Assembly: GCA_944386775.1 (NCBI GenBank)
Contig: CALXCJ010000012.1
Location: 1-34,450 of the forward strand
Reading direction: 5' to 3'
DNA: 34,450 nt
DNA from: an uncultured Clostridia bacterium
Lineage (GTDB): Bacteria > Bacillota > Clostridia > TANB77 > CAG-508
Part shown: piece after piece, positions 1-8,045 of the stretch
Numbering within the stretch: position 1 is the first letter of the stretch
How the letters are laid out: each line of letters begins with the position of its first letter
Position numbers and translations under genes: made by a program
The notes under the pieces: generated by a model
The model's database searches: none
Seen by the model: only the letters and a program-made list of their open reading frames with translations
Told to the model about the DNA's origin: nothing

Positions 1-7
1 ATCTATT

Positions 8-56
8 AACTCTCCAATATGTTGCTATTCAACGTATTGGAGAGTTTTGCTCTTTT
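8..56 (+). terminator. Rho-independent terminator
   Basis: A 12-bp perfect stem (AACTCTCCAATA with TATTGGAGAGTT) is extended by GTTG/CAAC across one mismatch. It is followed on the plus strand by a T-rich tail (TTTTGCTCTTTT). It most likely ends a plus-strand gene lying before the window and converges on recO. The minus strand has no T tail. The rest of 57-224 is AT-rich and I see nothing in it. Confidence 0.75.
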
Positions 57-224
57 AAAAGTGTTTAAGTTGAGATTGTAGCATAACAATTTTTCTTTTA
101 CAATTTTTCTACCTTTATTTTTTAAATTTTTTGGAAACGTTGCATCTTTTAATTTTTTATTTTCTTTTGCGTCTTTATCATAATTATAATATGTAAAAGA
201 GTAAATTATAAATAATGCAATTTT

Positions 225-953
225 TTAAAATAAATCCTCCAACTTATACACCTTTTCCATTTTCTCATCAAAATACACTTTAGCAATTAATTTAAATTCC
301 TCTAAAGACTCATTTTTTAAATTAAATGAAAACAATTTTTTTGAAGGTGCTGTTACTACATATTTTATAGCATTTGCTGTACTTTGAGACATATGCAAGG
401 CTGATTTATCAACTCTACTACACGCCTCACATTTTAAACCATTGTCCCTTATACTAAAAAAGTGCAAATTTTCTTTTTGCTTACAATTTACACATTCGAG
501 TATCCTTGGGGTAAAACCCAATAAACACAATAATTTTAATTTAAAAATACTTATTGTCAAATCCAAGTCTTTATCTATTTCAGATATTGTATAAAGTGTG
601 TTTAAGTATAATTGTAAAATATTATAGCAATTTTCATTTTCATCTGTTACGTCTTGTACTATTTTATTTGCATGTATTGCATATTTTAGTTTATCTAAGT
701 CTGTTCTTAAATTATAAAACATTTCTATTGTTTCTGATGAATTTATATGGTAAGTGCTTGTCCCTTTATACATTATGTAGTCTGCAAAACAAAAAAGTTG
801 TGTGCCGGCAAGAAGAAGACTTTTAGGTCTTCTTGCTCCTTTCGCAGCACACGAAATTTTGCCCAAATTTGGGGTTAATATTGTAACCATTTTATCATAG
901 TCACCCATATTACTTTCTGATAGTACAACTCCTTTTACTTTTATTGTTGCCAT
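225..953 (-). CDS. recO: DNA repair protein RecO
   Basis: RecO is a recombination mediator that helps load RecA onto SSB-coated single strands in the RecFOR pathway. The 242-residue length is normal for the family. The N-terminal OB-fold segment reads VVLSESNMGDYDKMVTILT, followed by GKISCAAKGARRPKS. A four-cysteine zinc site (CVNC about 155-158, CEAC about 177-180) is typical of Gram-positive and thermophile RecO. It lies downstream of era and yqzL on the same strand, the conserved Firmicutes order. The start ATG is preceded by an AAAGGGACAA-type ribosome site. Family assignment is firm. Confidence 0.93.
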   Translation of the reverse strand: MATIKVKGVVLSESNMGDYDKMVTILTPNLGKISCAAKGARRPKSLLLAGTQLFCFADYIMYKGTSTYHINSSETIEMFYNLRTDLDKLKYAIHANKIVQDVTDENENCYNILQLYLNTLYTISEIDKDLDLTISIFKLKLLCLLGFTPRILECVNCKQKENLHFFSIRDNGLKCEACSRVDKSALHMSQSTANAIKYVVTAPSKKLFSFNLKNESLEEFKLIAKVYFDEKMEKVYKLEDLF

Positions 954-1011
954 ATTTGTCCCTTTCTATATTTTTTAGTCTTATTATTGTTTTATTTGTA
1001 TCATTATCTAT

Positions 1012-1218
1012 CTATATATTATCTCTTTGTGTATTTGCATTTATTTCATCACCAAATTTTAAATTATTTTCATTTTTTTCGACATTCATATTTGTAATTT
1101 TTTGTATATCTTGTATTTCTTTTATATTATTTTCAATATCTTGTATCTGTTTAAATTCCATAAAAGTATTTATATCTCCTGTATTTTTAAAAGCATCCCA
1201 AGCAATTTTTTTAATCAT
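1012..1218 (-). CDS. yqzL: YqzL family small protein
   Basis: This is a short protein of about 68 residues. Its N-terminus, MIKKIAWDAFKNTGDINTFM, matches the YqzL family pattern (Lys-rich start, W-x-x-F-x-x-TG-x-x-x-x-Y/F). YqzL is encoded between era and recO in Bacillus and relatives, as here, and its function is unknown. The tail after about residue 25 is polar and Asn/Glu/Lys-rich, longer than the usual roughly 50-residue family length. I chose the second ATG (1218): the AGGAG at 1228-1232 abuts the first ATG (1227) with no spacing but sits 9 bases before the second. Confidence 0.75.
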   Translation of the reverse strand: MIKKIAWDAFKNTGDINTFMEFKQIQDIENNIKEIQDIQKITNMNVEKNENNLKFGDEINANTQRDNI

Positions 1219-1471
1219 AAAATTCATCTCCTATTTTAAAGTTTTACCTTTAATATTATCTTTTGCATTTAATGTAATTTTATTCATTTTTATAAAAAAC
1301 AAATAAATTTTATTTTTTGTTAGATTTTTTTATTATATAAATATTTTTGATATATAGATTCTTTTCATTATATATTTTTTCGTTATATAACTCCTTTATT
1401 ATTAAATAAATTCTTTTTGCTATATAACTCTTTTTTCTTTGTATAACTTATTTTCGTTATGTTTCAAATAC

Positions 1472-2374
1472 CTATTTCAATTTAAATTTATCCACTATAT
1501 TTTTATTATCAATCCAGTCTTCTTTTACTTTTACCCAAGTTTTTAAGTTTACTTTTATACCAAAGTTTTCTTCCATATCAATTCTTGCCATTTTTCCAAT
1601 TTTTTTAAGCATTTGACCATTTTTTCCTATTATAATTCCTTTGTGTGATTCTTTTAGGCAATATATTGTTGCTTCAATATCATAAATTTCTTCATTATTT
1701 TTATTTTTTCTTAAATTCATCTTTTCCACTTCAACAAATATACCATGTGGTACCTCATCTTGCAATAGTTTTAAAGCTTTTTCCCTAATTGTTTCTTCTG
1801 CAAGTTGCCTTAAAGTTTGGTCTGTATATTCATCTATATCATAATATGCAGGTCCTGCCTTTAGGTTCTTTTCTATTTCATCTAAAATTATTTCTTTATA
1901 TTTATTTTGCAGAGCAGAAATTGGTATTACAGCTTCAAAATTATATTCTTTTCTATATATTTCTATTAAATTTAATAAAGTATCTCTTTTAACTAAGTCT
2001 ATTTTATTAATTATAAGAATAGTTTTCTTATTCGCTTCTTTTATTTTTTCCAAAATAAGCCTGTCGCCTTTTCCAATGTCTTTGCTTGTTGCTTCTATTA
2101 AAAATAATATAACATCACTATCAGCAATACTTGAAAAAGATGTTTCTACCATTGTTTCATTTAGTTTGTGTTTTGGTTTATGTATTCCTGGGGTATCTAT
2201 AAATATAATTTGGGAATTTTCTCTATTTACAATTCCCCTTATTGCAGTTCTAGTTGTTTGAACTTTATTTGCAATTGCTGCTACCTTTTCTCCTACAAGT
2301 AAATTAATTAATGTTGATTTTCCTACATTTGTTCTTCCTATTATTGTTACAAATCCTGATTTAAACTCTTCCAT
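1472..2374 (-). CDS. era: GTPase Era
   Basis: Era is an essential GTPase that binds the 3' end of 16S rRNA during 30S subunit maturation. The 300-residue length is typical. Visible motifs are G1 GRTNVGKS (13-20), G3 DTPG (60-63), G4 NKID (123-126), and a C-terminal KH domain with the GIIIGKNGQ loop at about 248-256. It leads a leftward cluster with yqzL and recO. The 240-bp gap to yqzL is strongly T-rich with degenerate repeats of a TTATATAACTC-like motif, so yqzL/recO may have their own promoter. Confidence 0.96.
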   Translation of the reverse strand: MEEFKSGFVTIIGRTNVGKSTLINLLVGEKVAAIANKVQTTRTAIRGIVNRENSQIIFIDTPGIHKPKHKLNETMVETSFSSIADSDVILFLIEATSKDIGKGDRLILEKIKEANKKTILIINKIDLVKRDTLLNLIEIYRKEYNFEAVIPISALQNKYKEIILDEIEKNLKAGPAYYDIDEYTDQTLRQLAEETIREKALKLLQDEVPHGIFVEVEKMNLRKNKNNEEIYDIEATIYCLKESHKGIIIGKNGQMLKKIGKMARIDMEENFGIKVNLKTWVKVKEDWIDNKNIVDKFKLK

Positions 2375-2554
2375 ATATACCTCACTTTAAATAATTTTGC
2401 ATATATATTATACACCTTTTTATTGCTAAATTTGTAGAAATTACGAAAAATTTTTTAAATTTTTATTTTAAATTAAAAAAATAGAGAAGATAAACTACAA
2501 ATGTAGAATATCAGCTCTAATTTAAAATATTTTTAAAAATTCTTTAATTTTTTC

Positions 2555-2616
2555 TTGACTTTTAGTTTTTCAAAATGTACAATATAGTTGACAGAAGTTA
2601 AAAAATCATGTATAAT
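2555..2616 (+). promoter_or_regulatory. Tandem sigma-A promoters for a small RNA
   Basis: Two promoters stand 33 bp apart in the same orientation. The first is TTGACT (2555-2560), 17-bp spacer, TACAAT (2578-2583). The second is TTGACA (2588-2593), 17-bp spacer, TATAAT (2611-2616), a perfect vegetative consensus with ideal spacing. No plus-strand open frame follows; a structured, T-tailed element does. In such AT-rich DNA single -10 boxes are cheap, but a perfect -35/-10 pair plus a second near-perfect pair is not. Confidence 0.75.
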
Positions 2617-2622
2617 ATATAA

Positions 2623-2745
2623 ATAAATTGCATAAACTAGTTAATAAATATCTTATGATATTTTATATAAAAGCTCTGTTAATCTGTTTTAACGGCTACG
2701 ATTTATTCGCGGTCTAGGATTAATGGAGCTTTATCTTTTATTTTT
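2623..2745 (+). ncRNA. Candidate small RNA of about 120 nt, unknown class
   Basis: The transcript expected from the upstream tandem promoters would start near 2623. It contains a 7-bp hairpin (AAATATC, loop TTAT, GATATTT; 2646-2663). A long terminal hairpin follows, with arms 2670-2684 and 2718-2732: 15 pairs if two G.U pairs are allowed in the plus-strand RNA, whereas the minus strand would have C.A mismatches there. The hairpin apex contains a smaller GGCTACG/CGCGGTC helix. A U-rich tail from 2731 resembles an intrinsic terminator. There is no start codon with a ribosome site. I do not recognise it as 6S, SRP, tmRNA or RNase P RNA. Its end overlaps the stop of the convergent DUF3800 gene by a few bases. 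Confidence 0.6.
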
Positions 2746-3589
2746 CTTTTTATTCATTCTTTTTGTTAAAGTCTCATCAAAGTGTGAATACGAGGAAATA
2801 AAATTCCAATGCCTATATAGATGTTTCCAATAATTAGATTGGTCTCCGTTGATACCTGTTGTAATCCCTACATTAAAATTTTCTCGTATTTCTCTAATAT
2901 TCCTATTAATAATCTTATATAATTTTTCTTTAGCCTTTGTCCTTTTAGAGCGCTTTCCAGTTTCTTCATCTTTTATTTTATCAAAATCATTAAGTTTGAA
3001 ATTTATAGAGCCTAATATAATATCCATACATTGTTGAATTACATGTTTTTTAGAATCAATTTCAACAAATTCTGTTATTTCTATATTGTTTTGTTTAAAT
3101 CCAAAATTATTTCTAAATAAACTTTTCTTAAATACTTCTTTTTGTTCCTTTGCACATGGAAGGTCATCTAAATATAAAGAGAAGTTTACCTTTGTTTTGA
3201 ATGGTGTAGGATTACTATACTTTATACCAAATGCATCTTTTAAGAAATAATAATATAATATGCTATATTCATTATCAGTTTGCTTTTTTGTTAGTCCATC
3301 AGACACATAAGCATTTTGAGCAAACATAATTCTTACTTTTATTTTTCCAGCCTTTATAAAAGAAAAAAAACAAATTAATAATTTCTGTATATTTTTCTAA
3401 ATAATTTTCTGTAACTTTAGTCCACTTTATTTCACCATTTAAATTTAATTCTTCTTTTTTATCATTTAAAGCTTTTTCTATCTCTGGTATGTTTGTTGTC
3501 TTTACCAAAGCACCACCATAAAAATTACTATAATATTTGCCATTACTTACAGACTCATCTGCATAAATTCTATATGTTATTTCTTGCAT
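2731..3589 (-). CDS. DUF3800 domain protein, split by a frameshift
   Basis: Two adjacent minus-strand frames (3299-3589 and 2731-3327) together make one DUF3800 protein of about 285 residues. The N-terminus has the family's acidic motif (TYRIYADES, residues 5-13) and a conserved EIKWTKV segment. The C-terminal part has HFDETLTKRM near its end. DUF3800 proteins look nuclease-like (conserved acidic residues) and often occur near mobile or defence loci; their activity is not established. The break is at a run of eight A on the plus strand (3363-3370): removing one base restores NLFFSFIKAGKIKVRIMFAQ. It may be a sequencing slip, a phase-variable tract or a true lesion. A GGGAGATG ribosome site precedes the start. 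Confidence 0.7.
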
Positions 3590-3697
3590 TACAACATCTC
3601 CCTATTATTTAATTATAATTTTAACTTAATAATTCATATGTAACAGATGAAATAAGTAAGATGTAAGGCAAATACTATTTAAAAATTACATTAACCA

Positions 3698-4990
3698 TTA
3701 AGCATAAGCTTGACGTTTTCTGAAGTTTAGTAGGTTTGTTATTTCGCCCTCTCCTTTTACTTTCTTCTTTGTTTTCTTTGCTCTTTCTTGTTCTAGTTGT
3801 CTCTTTTGATGTTCTGCTACTGATTGACAGATTGCTTTTTGGTATGCAAAGTGTGTGTCTTGTGCTATTTTGTTCCAGTTATATTCGTTTCTTACTTTGT
3901 TTTTGGCTTTTTTTGTTATTTCTGCACATAGTTTGTGGTCATATAGTAGTTCTAGTATTGAGTCTGCTATTGAGTTTGGGTTTCCTGCATAACTTTTCAT
4001 TCCATTTTCTTTGTGCTGTACTATTTCGTTTAGTCCTCCTACGTCTGATACTACTATTGGGTTTTCTGATAGCATTGCTTCTAGTGCTACTATTCCAAAT
4101 GGTTCGTATGTGCTTGGAAATACTGCTATGTCTGCTGCTTTGTACATTCTTTGGACGTCTTTTCCATACATGTATCCTGCAAAATATACTTTTTGGGAGA
4201 TTCCAAGTGCTTGTACTTGGGCTTTTAGTTCGTCTAGCATTCCGCCTTTTCCACATATTATTAGTTTTGAGTCATGGTAGCCGTTTAATATTTTTGGCAT
4301 TGCTGCAATTAGATGTTGTACTCCTTTTTCGTATACTAGCCTTCCCATAAATAGTATGATTTTTTCGTTGTCCATAGCATATTTTCTTCTGAAGTTGTAG
4401 TCTCTTTCTATTCCATTGAATAAGTTTAGGTTTACTCCGTTTGGTACTACATTTATTTTTTCGTATGGCAGACCAAATAATCTTTGTAGTTCGTTTTTCA
4501 TGTAGTTGCTGTTTACTATTACTTCTGATGCTTCATATGTAAGCATCCATTCTGTATCATTTATATATCTTTGTGTTTCGTCGTGTATTCCACTGTTTCT
4601 TCCTGATTCTGTTGCATGGATTGTTGCAACTATTGGTATATTGTATGAGTTTTTTAATGTTTTTGCAGCATATGCAACTAACCAGTCATGTGCGTGTATT
4701 ACATCAAATTTTCCTTCTTTTTGCATTATTTCGTTTGCTTTTGCAATTAGGTTGAAGTTTAGTTGCATTATCCAGTCTATAAAATTGTTTGGGTTTATCA
4801 TGTAGTTGTCTACACGATATACTTTTACTCCTTTGTCATCTTCAAAGTATGGTGCATCTCCATCTTTATATGTTACTACTGTTACATCATGTCCATCTTT
4901 TATTAATGTTTTTGATAAATCGTATACTACTCTTGCAATTCCACCTACTACTCTTGGTGGGTATTCCCAAGTTAACATCAATATCTTCAT
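3698..4990 (-). CDS. GT4 family glycosyltransferase, glycogen synthase-like
   Basis: This 430-residue GT-B fold enzyme has a nucleotide-sugar/acceptor glycine motif (PPRVVGGIARVV, 11-22), HAHDWL at 99-104, VPNGVNLNLF at about 182-191 and the retaining GT4 EX7E motif (E296, E304 in TYEPFGIVALEAML). The N-terminus MKILMLTWEYPPRVVGG and overall pattern resemble GT4 glycogen/alpha-glucan synthases found in Clostridia and Thermotogae. The GH57 branching enzyme and DUF4912 gene at 13.5-16.6 kb support a glucan role, though another sugar acceptor cannot be excluded. The tail after about 395 is Lys/Glu/Gln-rich. It stands alone, with 282 bp of AT-rich leader upstream. Confidence 0.82.
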   Translation of the reverse strand: MKILMLTWEYPPRVVGGIARVVYDLSKTLIKDGHDVTVVTYKDGDAPYFEDDKGVKVYRVDNYMINPNNFIDWIMQLNFNLIAKANEIMQKEGKFDVIHAHDWLVAYAAKTLKNSYNIPIVATIHATESGRNSGIHDETQRYINDTEWMLTYEASEVIVNSNYMKNELQRLFGLPYEKINVVPNGVNLNLFNGIERDYNFRRKYAMDNEKIILFMGRLVYEKGVQHLIAAMPKILNGYHDSKLIICGKGGMLDELKAQVQALGISQKVYFAGYMYGKDVQRMYKAADIAVFPSTYEPFGIVALEAMLSENPIVVSDVGGLNEIVQHKENGMKSYAGNPNSIADSILELLYDHKLCAEITKKAKNKVRNEYNWNKIAQDTHFAYQKAICQSVAEHQKRQLEQERAKKTKKKVKGEGEITNLLNFRKRQAYA

Positions 4991-5154
4991 TGATATACTC
5001 CCTTTCTTTTCATTTTCTTTTGTTTTTTCTTTTCTCTGCTTTTAGACTATTTTATACAAATTTTTTATAAATGTAAATGTTTTTTTGAATTTTTTTATAT
5101 TTTTTATGTTAAATTTTGATTACATATATATTACAGTAATATTTAAATTTTTTA

Positions 5155-5207
5155 ATTATATTATTAAATTAAAACTATTTTTTTATTATATTATTAAATT
5201 AAAACTA
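5155..5207. repeat. 23-bp direct repeat, period 30
   Basis: A 23-bp AT-only-but-for-one-C sequence at 5155-5177 (starting ATTATATTATTAAATT) recurs exactly at 5185-5207. It lies between the transketolase-half gene and the GT4 gene, within the leader of the GT4 gene. It could be a simple slippage duplication or a regulatory repeat. Confidence 0.7.
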
Positions 5208-5272
5208 TAACATTTTTTATTCTATTTTCATTACAAAATATGCTATTATTACACAAAATTGTATTGCTATTT

Positions 5273-6103
5273 TTAATTACCTAAAATTTCTTTTATTGCT
5301 TGTTTGTATTGCTCTTCATTAGGTGCCTTTCCGTGCCAACTTGCTTGATTTTCCATAAATGATACTCCTTTGCCTTTTATTGTTTTGGCAATTATACAAG
5401 TTGGTTTTCCTTTTATATTTCTTGCTACTTCAAATGCTTTTTTGATTTCTTCTATATCGTGACCATCTATTTTTATTATTTCAAAGCCAAAACTTCTAAA
5501 CTTTTCATCTATTGGGTATGAGCTCATAACTTCTTCGATTGTTCCATCTATTTGCAAATTATTATTATCTACTATTACACATAAATTATCTAGTTTATAT
5601 TTATTTGAAGCCATTGCAGCTTCCCAAATTTGCCCTTCTTCTAGCTCTCCATCTCCTAAAATACAATATACTCTATAATCTTTTTTGTCTAGTTTTGCAG
5701 ATATTGCCATTCCATTTGCACAAGATAAGCCTTGACCTAAAGATCCTGTAGACATATCTACTCCTGGTACTTTTTTTAGGTCTGGATGCCCTTGCAGAAT
5801 ACTATTTATGTTTCTAAATGTTTTTAGCTTTTCTACATTAAAATACCCTCTATATGCAAGTGCAGAATACAATGCTGGAGATGCATGTCCTTTTGAAAGT
5901 ACTAATCTATCACGATTTTCTGCTTTTGGATTTTTAGGGTCTATATTCATTTCATCAAAATATAGAACTGCTAATATATCTGCAATAGATAATGAACCTC
6001 CTGGATGTCCTGAGTTATTGCTATATACTGCTTCTATTATTCCTAGCCTAATTTGCTTTGCTTTTTCTTGTAATTCTTTAATACTTAATTTTTCGTTTAT
6101 CAT
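5273..6103 (-). CDS. Transketolase N-terminal subunit (TPP-binding half)
   Basis: The 276-residue protein corresponds to the N-terminal half of transketolase, which in many Clostridia and archaea is encoded as two genes. Visible are SGHPGGSLS (31-39), KGHASPALY (71-79), STGSLGQGLS (118-127) and the thiamine-diphosphate/Mg motif GDGELEEGQIWEA starting at 150 with the paired NN at about 180-182. The C-terminal (Pyr/TK-C) subunit, normally directly downstream, is absent: the next gene is the GT4 enzyme. It would act in the non-oxidative pentose phosphate pathway only if the partner is encoded elsewhere. Confidence 0.93.
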   Translation of the reverse strand: MINEKLSIKELQEKAKQIRLGIIEAVYSNNSGHPGGSLSIADILAVLYFDEMNIDPKNPKAENRDRLVLSKGHASPALYSALAYRGYFNVEKLKTFRNINSILQGHPDLKKVPGVDMSTGSLGQGLSCANGMAISAKLDKKDYRVYCILGDGELEEGQIWEAAMASNKYKLDNLCVIVDNNNLQIDGTIEEVMSSYPIDEKFRSFGFEIIKIDGHDIEEIKKAFEVARNIKGKPTCIIAKTIKGKGVSFMENQASWHGKAPNEEQYKQAIKEILGN

Positions 6104-6313
6104 AATTTTAATCTCCTTATATTTTTATATATACAATTATATTTCAACTATTTTTTATTGTAAAGATTTTAATTCCCTTTTTTTCAAAATATTATTTAAT
6201 TACTTTTTATGTTTAGACTTCACATATATTAAAAAAATCAATAATTCAAGTTTTTTACTAAACTATAACCATACTTTTTAACATAAAAGTAACTTAAAAT
6301 ATTACCTCCAAAA

Positions 6314-7282
6314 TCAAACCATACTAAAAATATATACAAAATAAGCAATTATCAATACAATTCCCCTTTTTCTATCTAATTCGCTATTTTTATTTATCGT
6401 TGCAAGTAATTGTAAAAATATTGTCACACCTATTAAAAATAAAATAGAAATATTAAATTCTGGCGCATATGTCAATGGGTTAATTACTGCCCCTATCCCT
6501 ATTAATAAGCACAAATTTATAATATTAGAACCTGATATATTACCTAAAAGTAAATCAGTTTCATTTTTTCTTGCTGATATAATACCTGTTATAATTTCTG
6601 GAAGTGATGTTCCAATTGCTATAATCGTCATACCTATAAAACCTTCTGATAGTCCTAAATCTTTCGCAATTATTATGGAATTATCAACAACAAAATCTGC
6701 TCCAAATTTCAAACCTAAAATACCTAAAATGATATATATAATAATCATAGAAACAGAATAATTTTCCTTTGATTCAACTTCTTTTATAATTTCTTCATCT
6801 ATTTTTTCATTCTTTACTTTCTTTTCTTCGTAAATTGAATAAATAATATATATTACCATACCCAAAAGCAGTATAACCCCTTGCCATCTAGTTATAACTT
6901 TAACATCTCCAAGCGTTTTTGTGTTTCCTAAAAATAGCAATAAAATCATAGCAGCAATACCGATTGGAAGATGCCTTTTTACTATTCTTTTATCAAATTT
7001 TATTGGCCTTACAAGGCTTGTAATTCCTATAACAAATAGAAAATTGCAAATGCAACTACCTATTGCATTACCTATTATTAAGCTATGATGACCATCAATT
7101 GATGATGTAACTGTAATAAAAATTTCTGGAAGAGATGTACCAACAGCAAGTATCGTTAAACCTATTAGCATTTCAGACAAGCCAAATCTTTTGGCTATGC
7201 TAATTGCCGCTTTTACTAATAGATCTGCGCCTTTTATTAAGAATATGAATCCTATTATTATTAATAATATCTTTAAAACCAA
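6314..7282 (-). CDS. Calcium/sodium antiporter (CaCA family, YrbG-like)
   Basis: A 322-residue integral membrane protein with the internal duplication of the CaCA superfamily. The first alpha repeat carries GADLLVKAAI and GTSLPE (48-53); the second carries GADFVVDNSI and GTSLPE (224-229), followed by GNISGSNIINL. The Glu in each GTSLPE is the cation-binding residue in the family. A charged cytoplasmic loop at about 152-174 separates the halves. It likely exchanges Na+ or H+ for Ca2+. Monocistronic by spacing. Confidence 0.93.
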   Translation of the reverse strand: MVLKILLIIIGFIFLIKGADLLVKAAISIAKRFGLSEMLIGLTILAVGTSLPEIFITVTSSIDGHHSLIIGNAIGSCICNFLFVIGITSLVRPIKFDKRIVKRHLPIGIAAMILLLFLGNTKTLGDVKVITRWQGVILLLGMVIYIIYSIYEEKKVKNEKIDEEIIKEVESKENYSVSMIIIYIILGILGLKFGADFVVDNSIIIAKDLGLSEGFIGMTIIAIGTSLPEIITGIISARKNETDLLLGNISGSNIINLCLLIGIGAVINPLTYAPEFNISILFLIGVTIFLQLLATINKNSELDRKRGIVLIIAYFVYIFSMV

Positions 7283-7407
7283 GAGGGATCTCTCCTTCCT
7301 TTTTTTTAATTTTATATATTTTTTATTTCTAGATATTTCTATTTTTGTATATTTTTCTATTTTTTATTTATTATAAACTATTTTTTTAAAAATAATAATA
7401 CTTTTTT

Positions 7408-7532
7408 AAAAGTTTCCTATTTTTTTGTGCCATTTATTATTTATAGTTTTAAAACTGTAGAGAAGCTCGCAAGGTGTTATTTTAACCTATATGCTCAAAC
7501 TCAGAATTTGGGCATAAAAAATTGGAAACTTT
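7408..7532. repeat. Degenerate MITE-like inverted-repeat element, copy 1
   Basis: The left end (7408-7432, AAAAGTTTCC...TTTGTGCCA) and right end (7510-7532, GGGCAT...GGAAACTTT) are imperfect inverted repeats of each other. They match the termini of the intact element at 27503-27819. The interior begins TTATTTATAGTTTTAAAAC, GTAGAGAAGCTCGCAAGG, paralleling the interior of that copy. About 190 bp of the middle is missing. The rest of 7283-7549 is AT-rich with nothing else visible. Confidence 0.7.
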
Positions 7533-7549
7533 ATCCTTGAAAAATTATG

Positions 7550-7578
7550 TTGACTTTTGTCGATTCACATGTTATTAT
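7550..7578 (+). promoter_or_regulatory. Sigma-A promoter of the small gene at 7625
   Basis: TTGACT (7550-7555), a 17-bp spacer and TATTAT (7573-7578) stand about 47 bp before the start codon of the next plus-strand gene. The promoter lies just outside the right end of the repeat element. Confidence 0.6.
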
Positions 7579-7624
7579 ATTCATACCAAAACACTAAATA
7601 GTTTTTTTGAAAGGAGAATGCAAC

Positions 7625-7819
7625 ATGTTTGATCTTCACATTATTTGTAATGGTGACAATTTTTCACCTGATGGCCCTGATCCATTCTTTTGTGAGAATC
7701 GGAGTCAGATTGAACGGCTTGCAAAAGTCTATGGAGGAAATATTACACCTGATGGTACCATAGAATTTCACAAAAAAGAGAATTTATTTTCTTTTTTTGA
7801 AGCATTAAGCGAAATTTAA
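7625..7819 (+). CDS. Hypothetical small protein, 64 residues
   Basis: I do not recognise this protein. It begins MFDLHIICNGDNFSPDGPDPFF and is slightly acidic, with a C-terminal amphipathic segment (ENLFSFFEALSEI). There is no signal peptide or membrane segment. A strong AAAGGAGA site seven bases before the ATG at 7625 decides the start over a TTG 18 bases upstream that overlaps it. It has its own promoter and terminator and stands alone between two leftward genes, so it looks like a real independent transcription unit. Confidence 0.75.
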   Translation: MFDLHIICNGDNFSPDGPDPFFCENRSQIERLAKVYGGNITPDGTIEFHKKENLFSFFEALSEI

Positions 7820-7825
7820 AAATTT

Positions 7826-7878
7826 AAAGGAAGCAGTTGATTTTAAAAATCAAAATCAGTTGCTTCCTTTAATTTTTA
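7826..7878 (+). terminator. Rho-independent terminator
   Basis: Arms AAAGGAAGCA (7826-7835) and TGCTTCCTTT (7861-7870) pair perfectly. An inner TTGATTTT/AAAATCA-type helix continues the stem, and AATTTTTATT follows. It ends the small gene just upstream. The same hairpin could also stop leftward ftsH transcription. Confidence 0.8.
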
Positions 7879-7896
7879 TTACTCTTATAAAATTGT

Positions 7897-8045
7897 TGCA
7901 AATTCTTTTTCATTTATAAAATTTTGCAGTTTTTTAAAGAAATCTTGTAAATTCTTTTTCATCCTCAAAAAATCCTACATTTTTTTCTTCAAAAACTATT
8001 ACAGATTTTATTCATCCTCAAAAAATCTTGCAAATTCTTTTTCAT
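7897..8045. repeat. Duplicated copies of the ftsH 3' end
   Basis: The last codons of ftsH (encoding NEKEFARFFEDE) are echoed twice beyond the stop codon. TTCATCCTCAAAAAATC occurs at 8011-8027 and exactly at 7958-7974. AAATCTTG(C/T)AAATTC plus TTTTTCAT occurs at the gene end and at about 7940-7962. A shorter third echo (GCAAATTCTTTTTCAT) is at 7898-7913. Read leftward, the outer copies sit in a 25-residue frame starting MKKNLQDFFKKLQNF, for which I see only a weak ribosome site. Confidence 0.65.

Noticed and set aside
2623..2745. T-box, 6S, SRP or tmRNA identity for the small RNA
   Set aside because: No downstream plus-strand gene for a T-box, and no SRP apical GGAAG-type motif, tmRNA tag frame or 6S-like central bubble could be recognised.
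3736..4350. Long Leu/Phe-rich plus-strand open frame inside the GT4 gene
   Set aside because: It is the antisense shadow of a well-conserved glycosyltransferase. Its composition is typical of reversed AT-rich coding DNA and it has no ribosome site.
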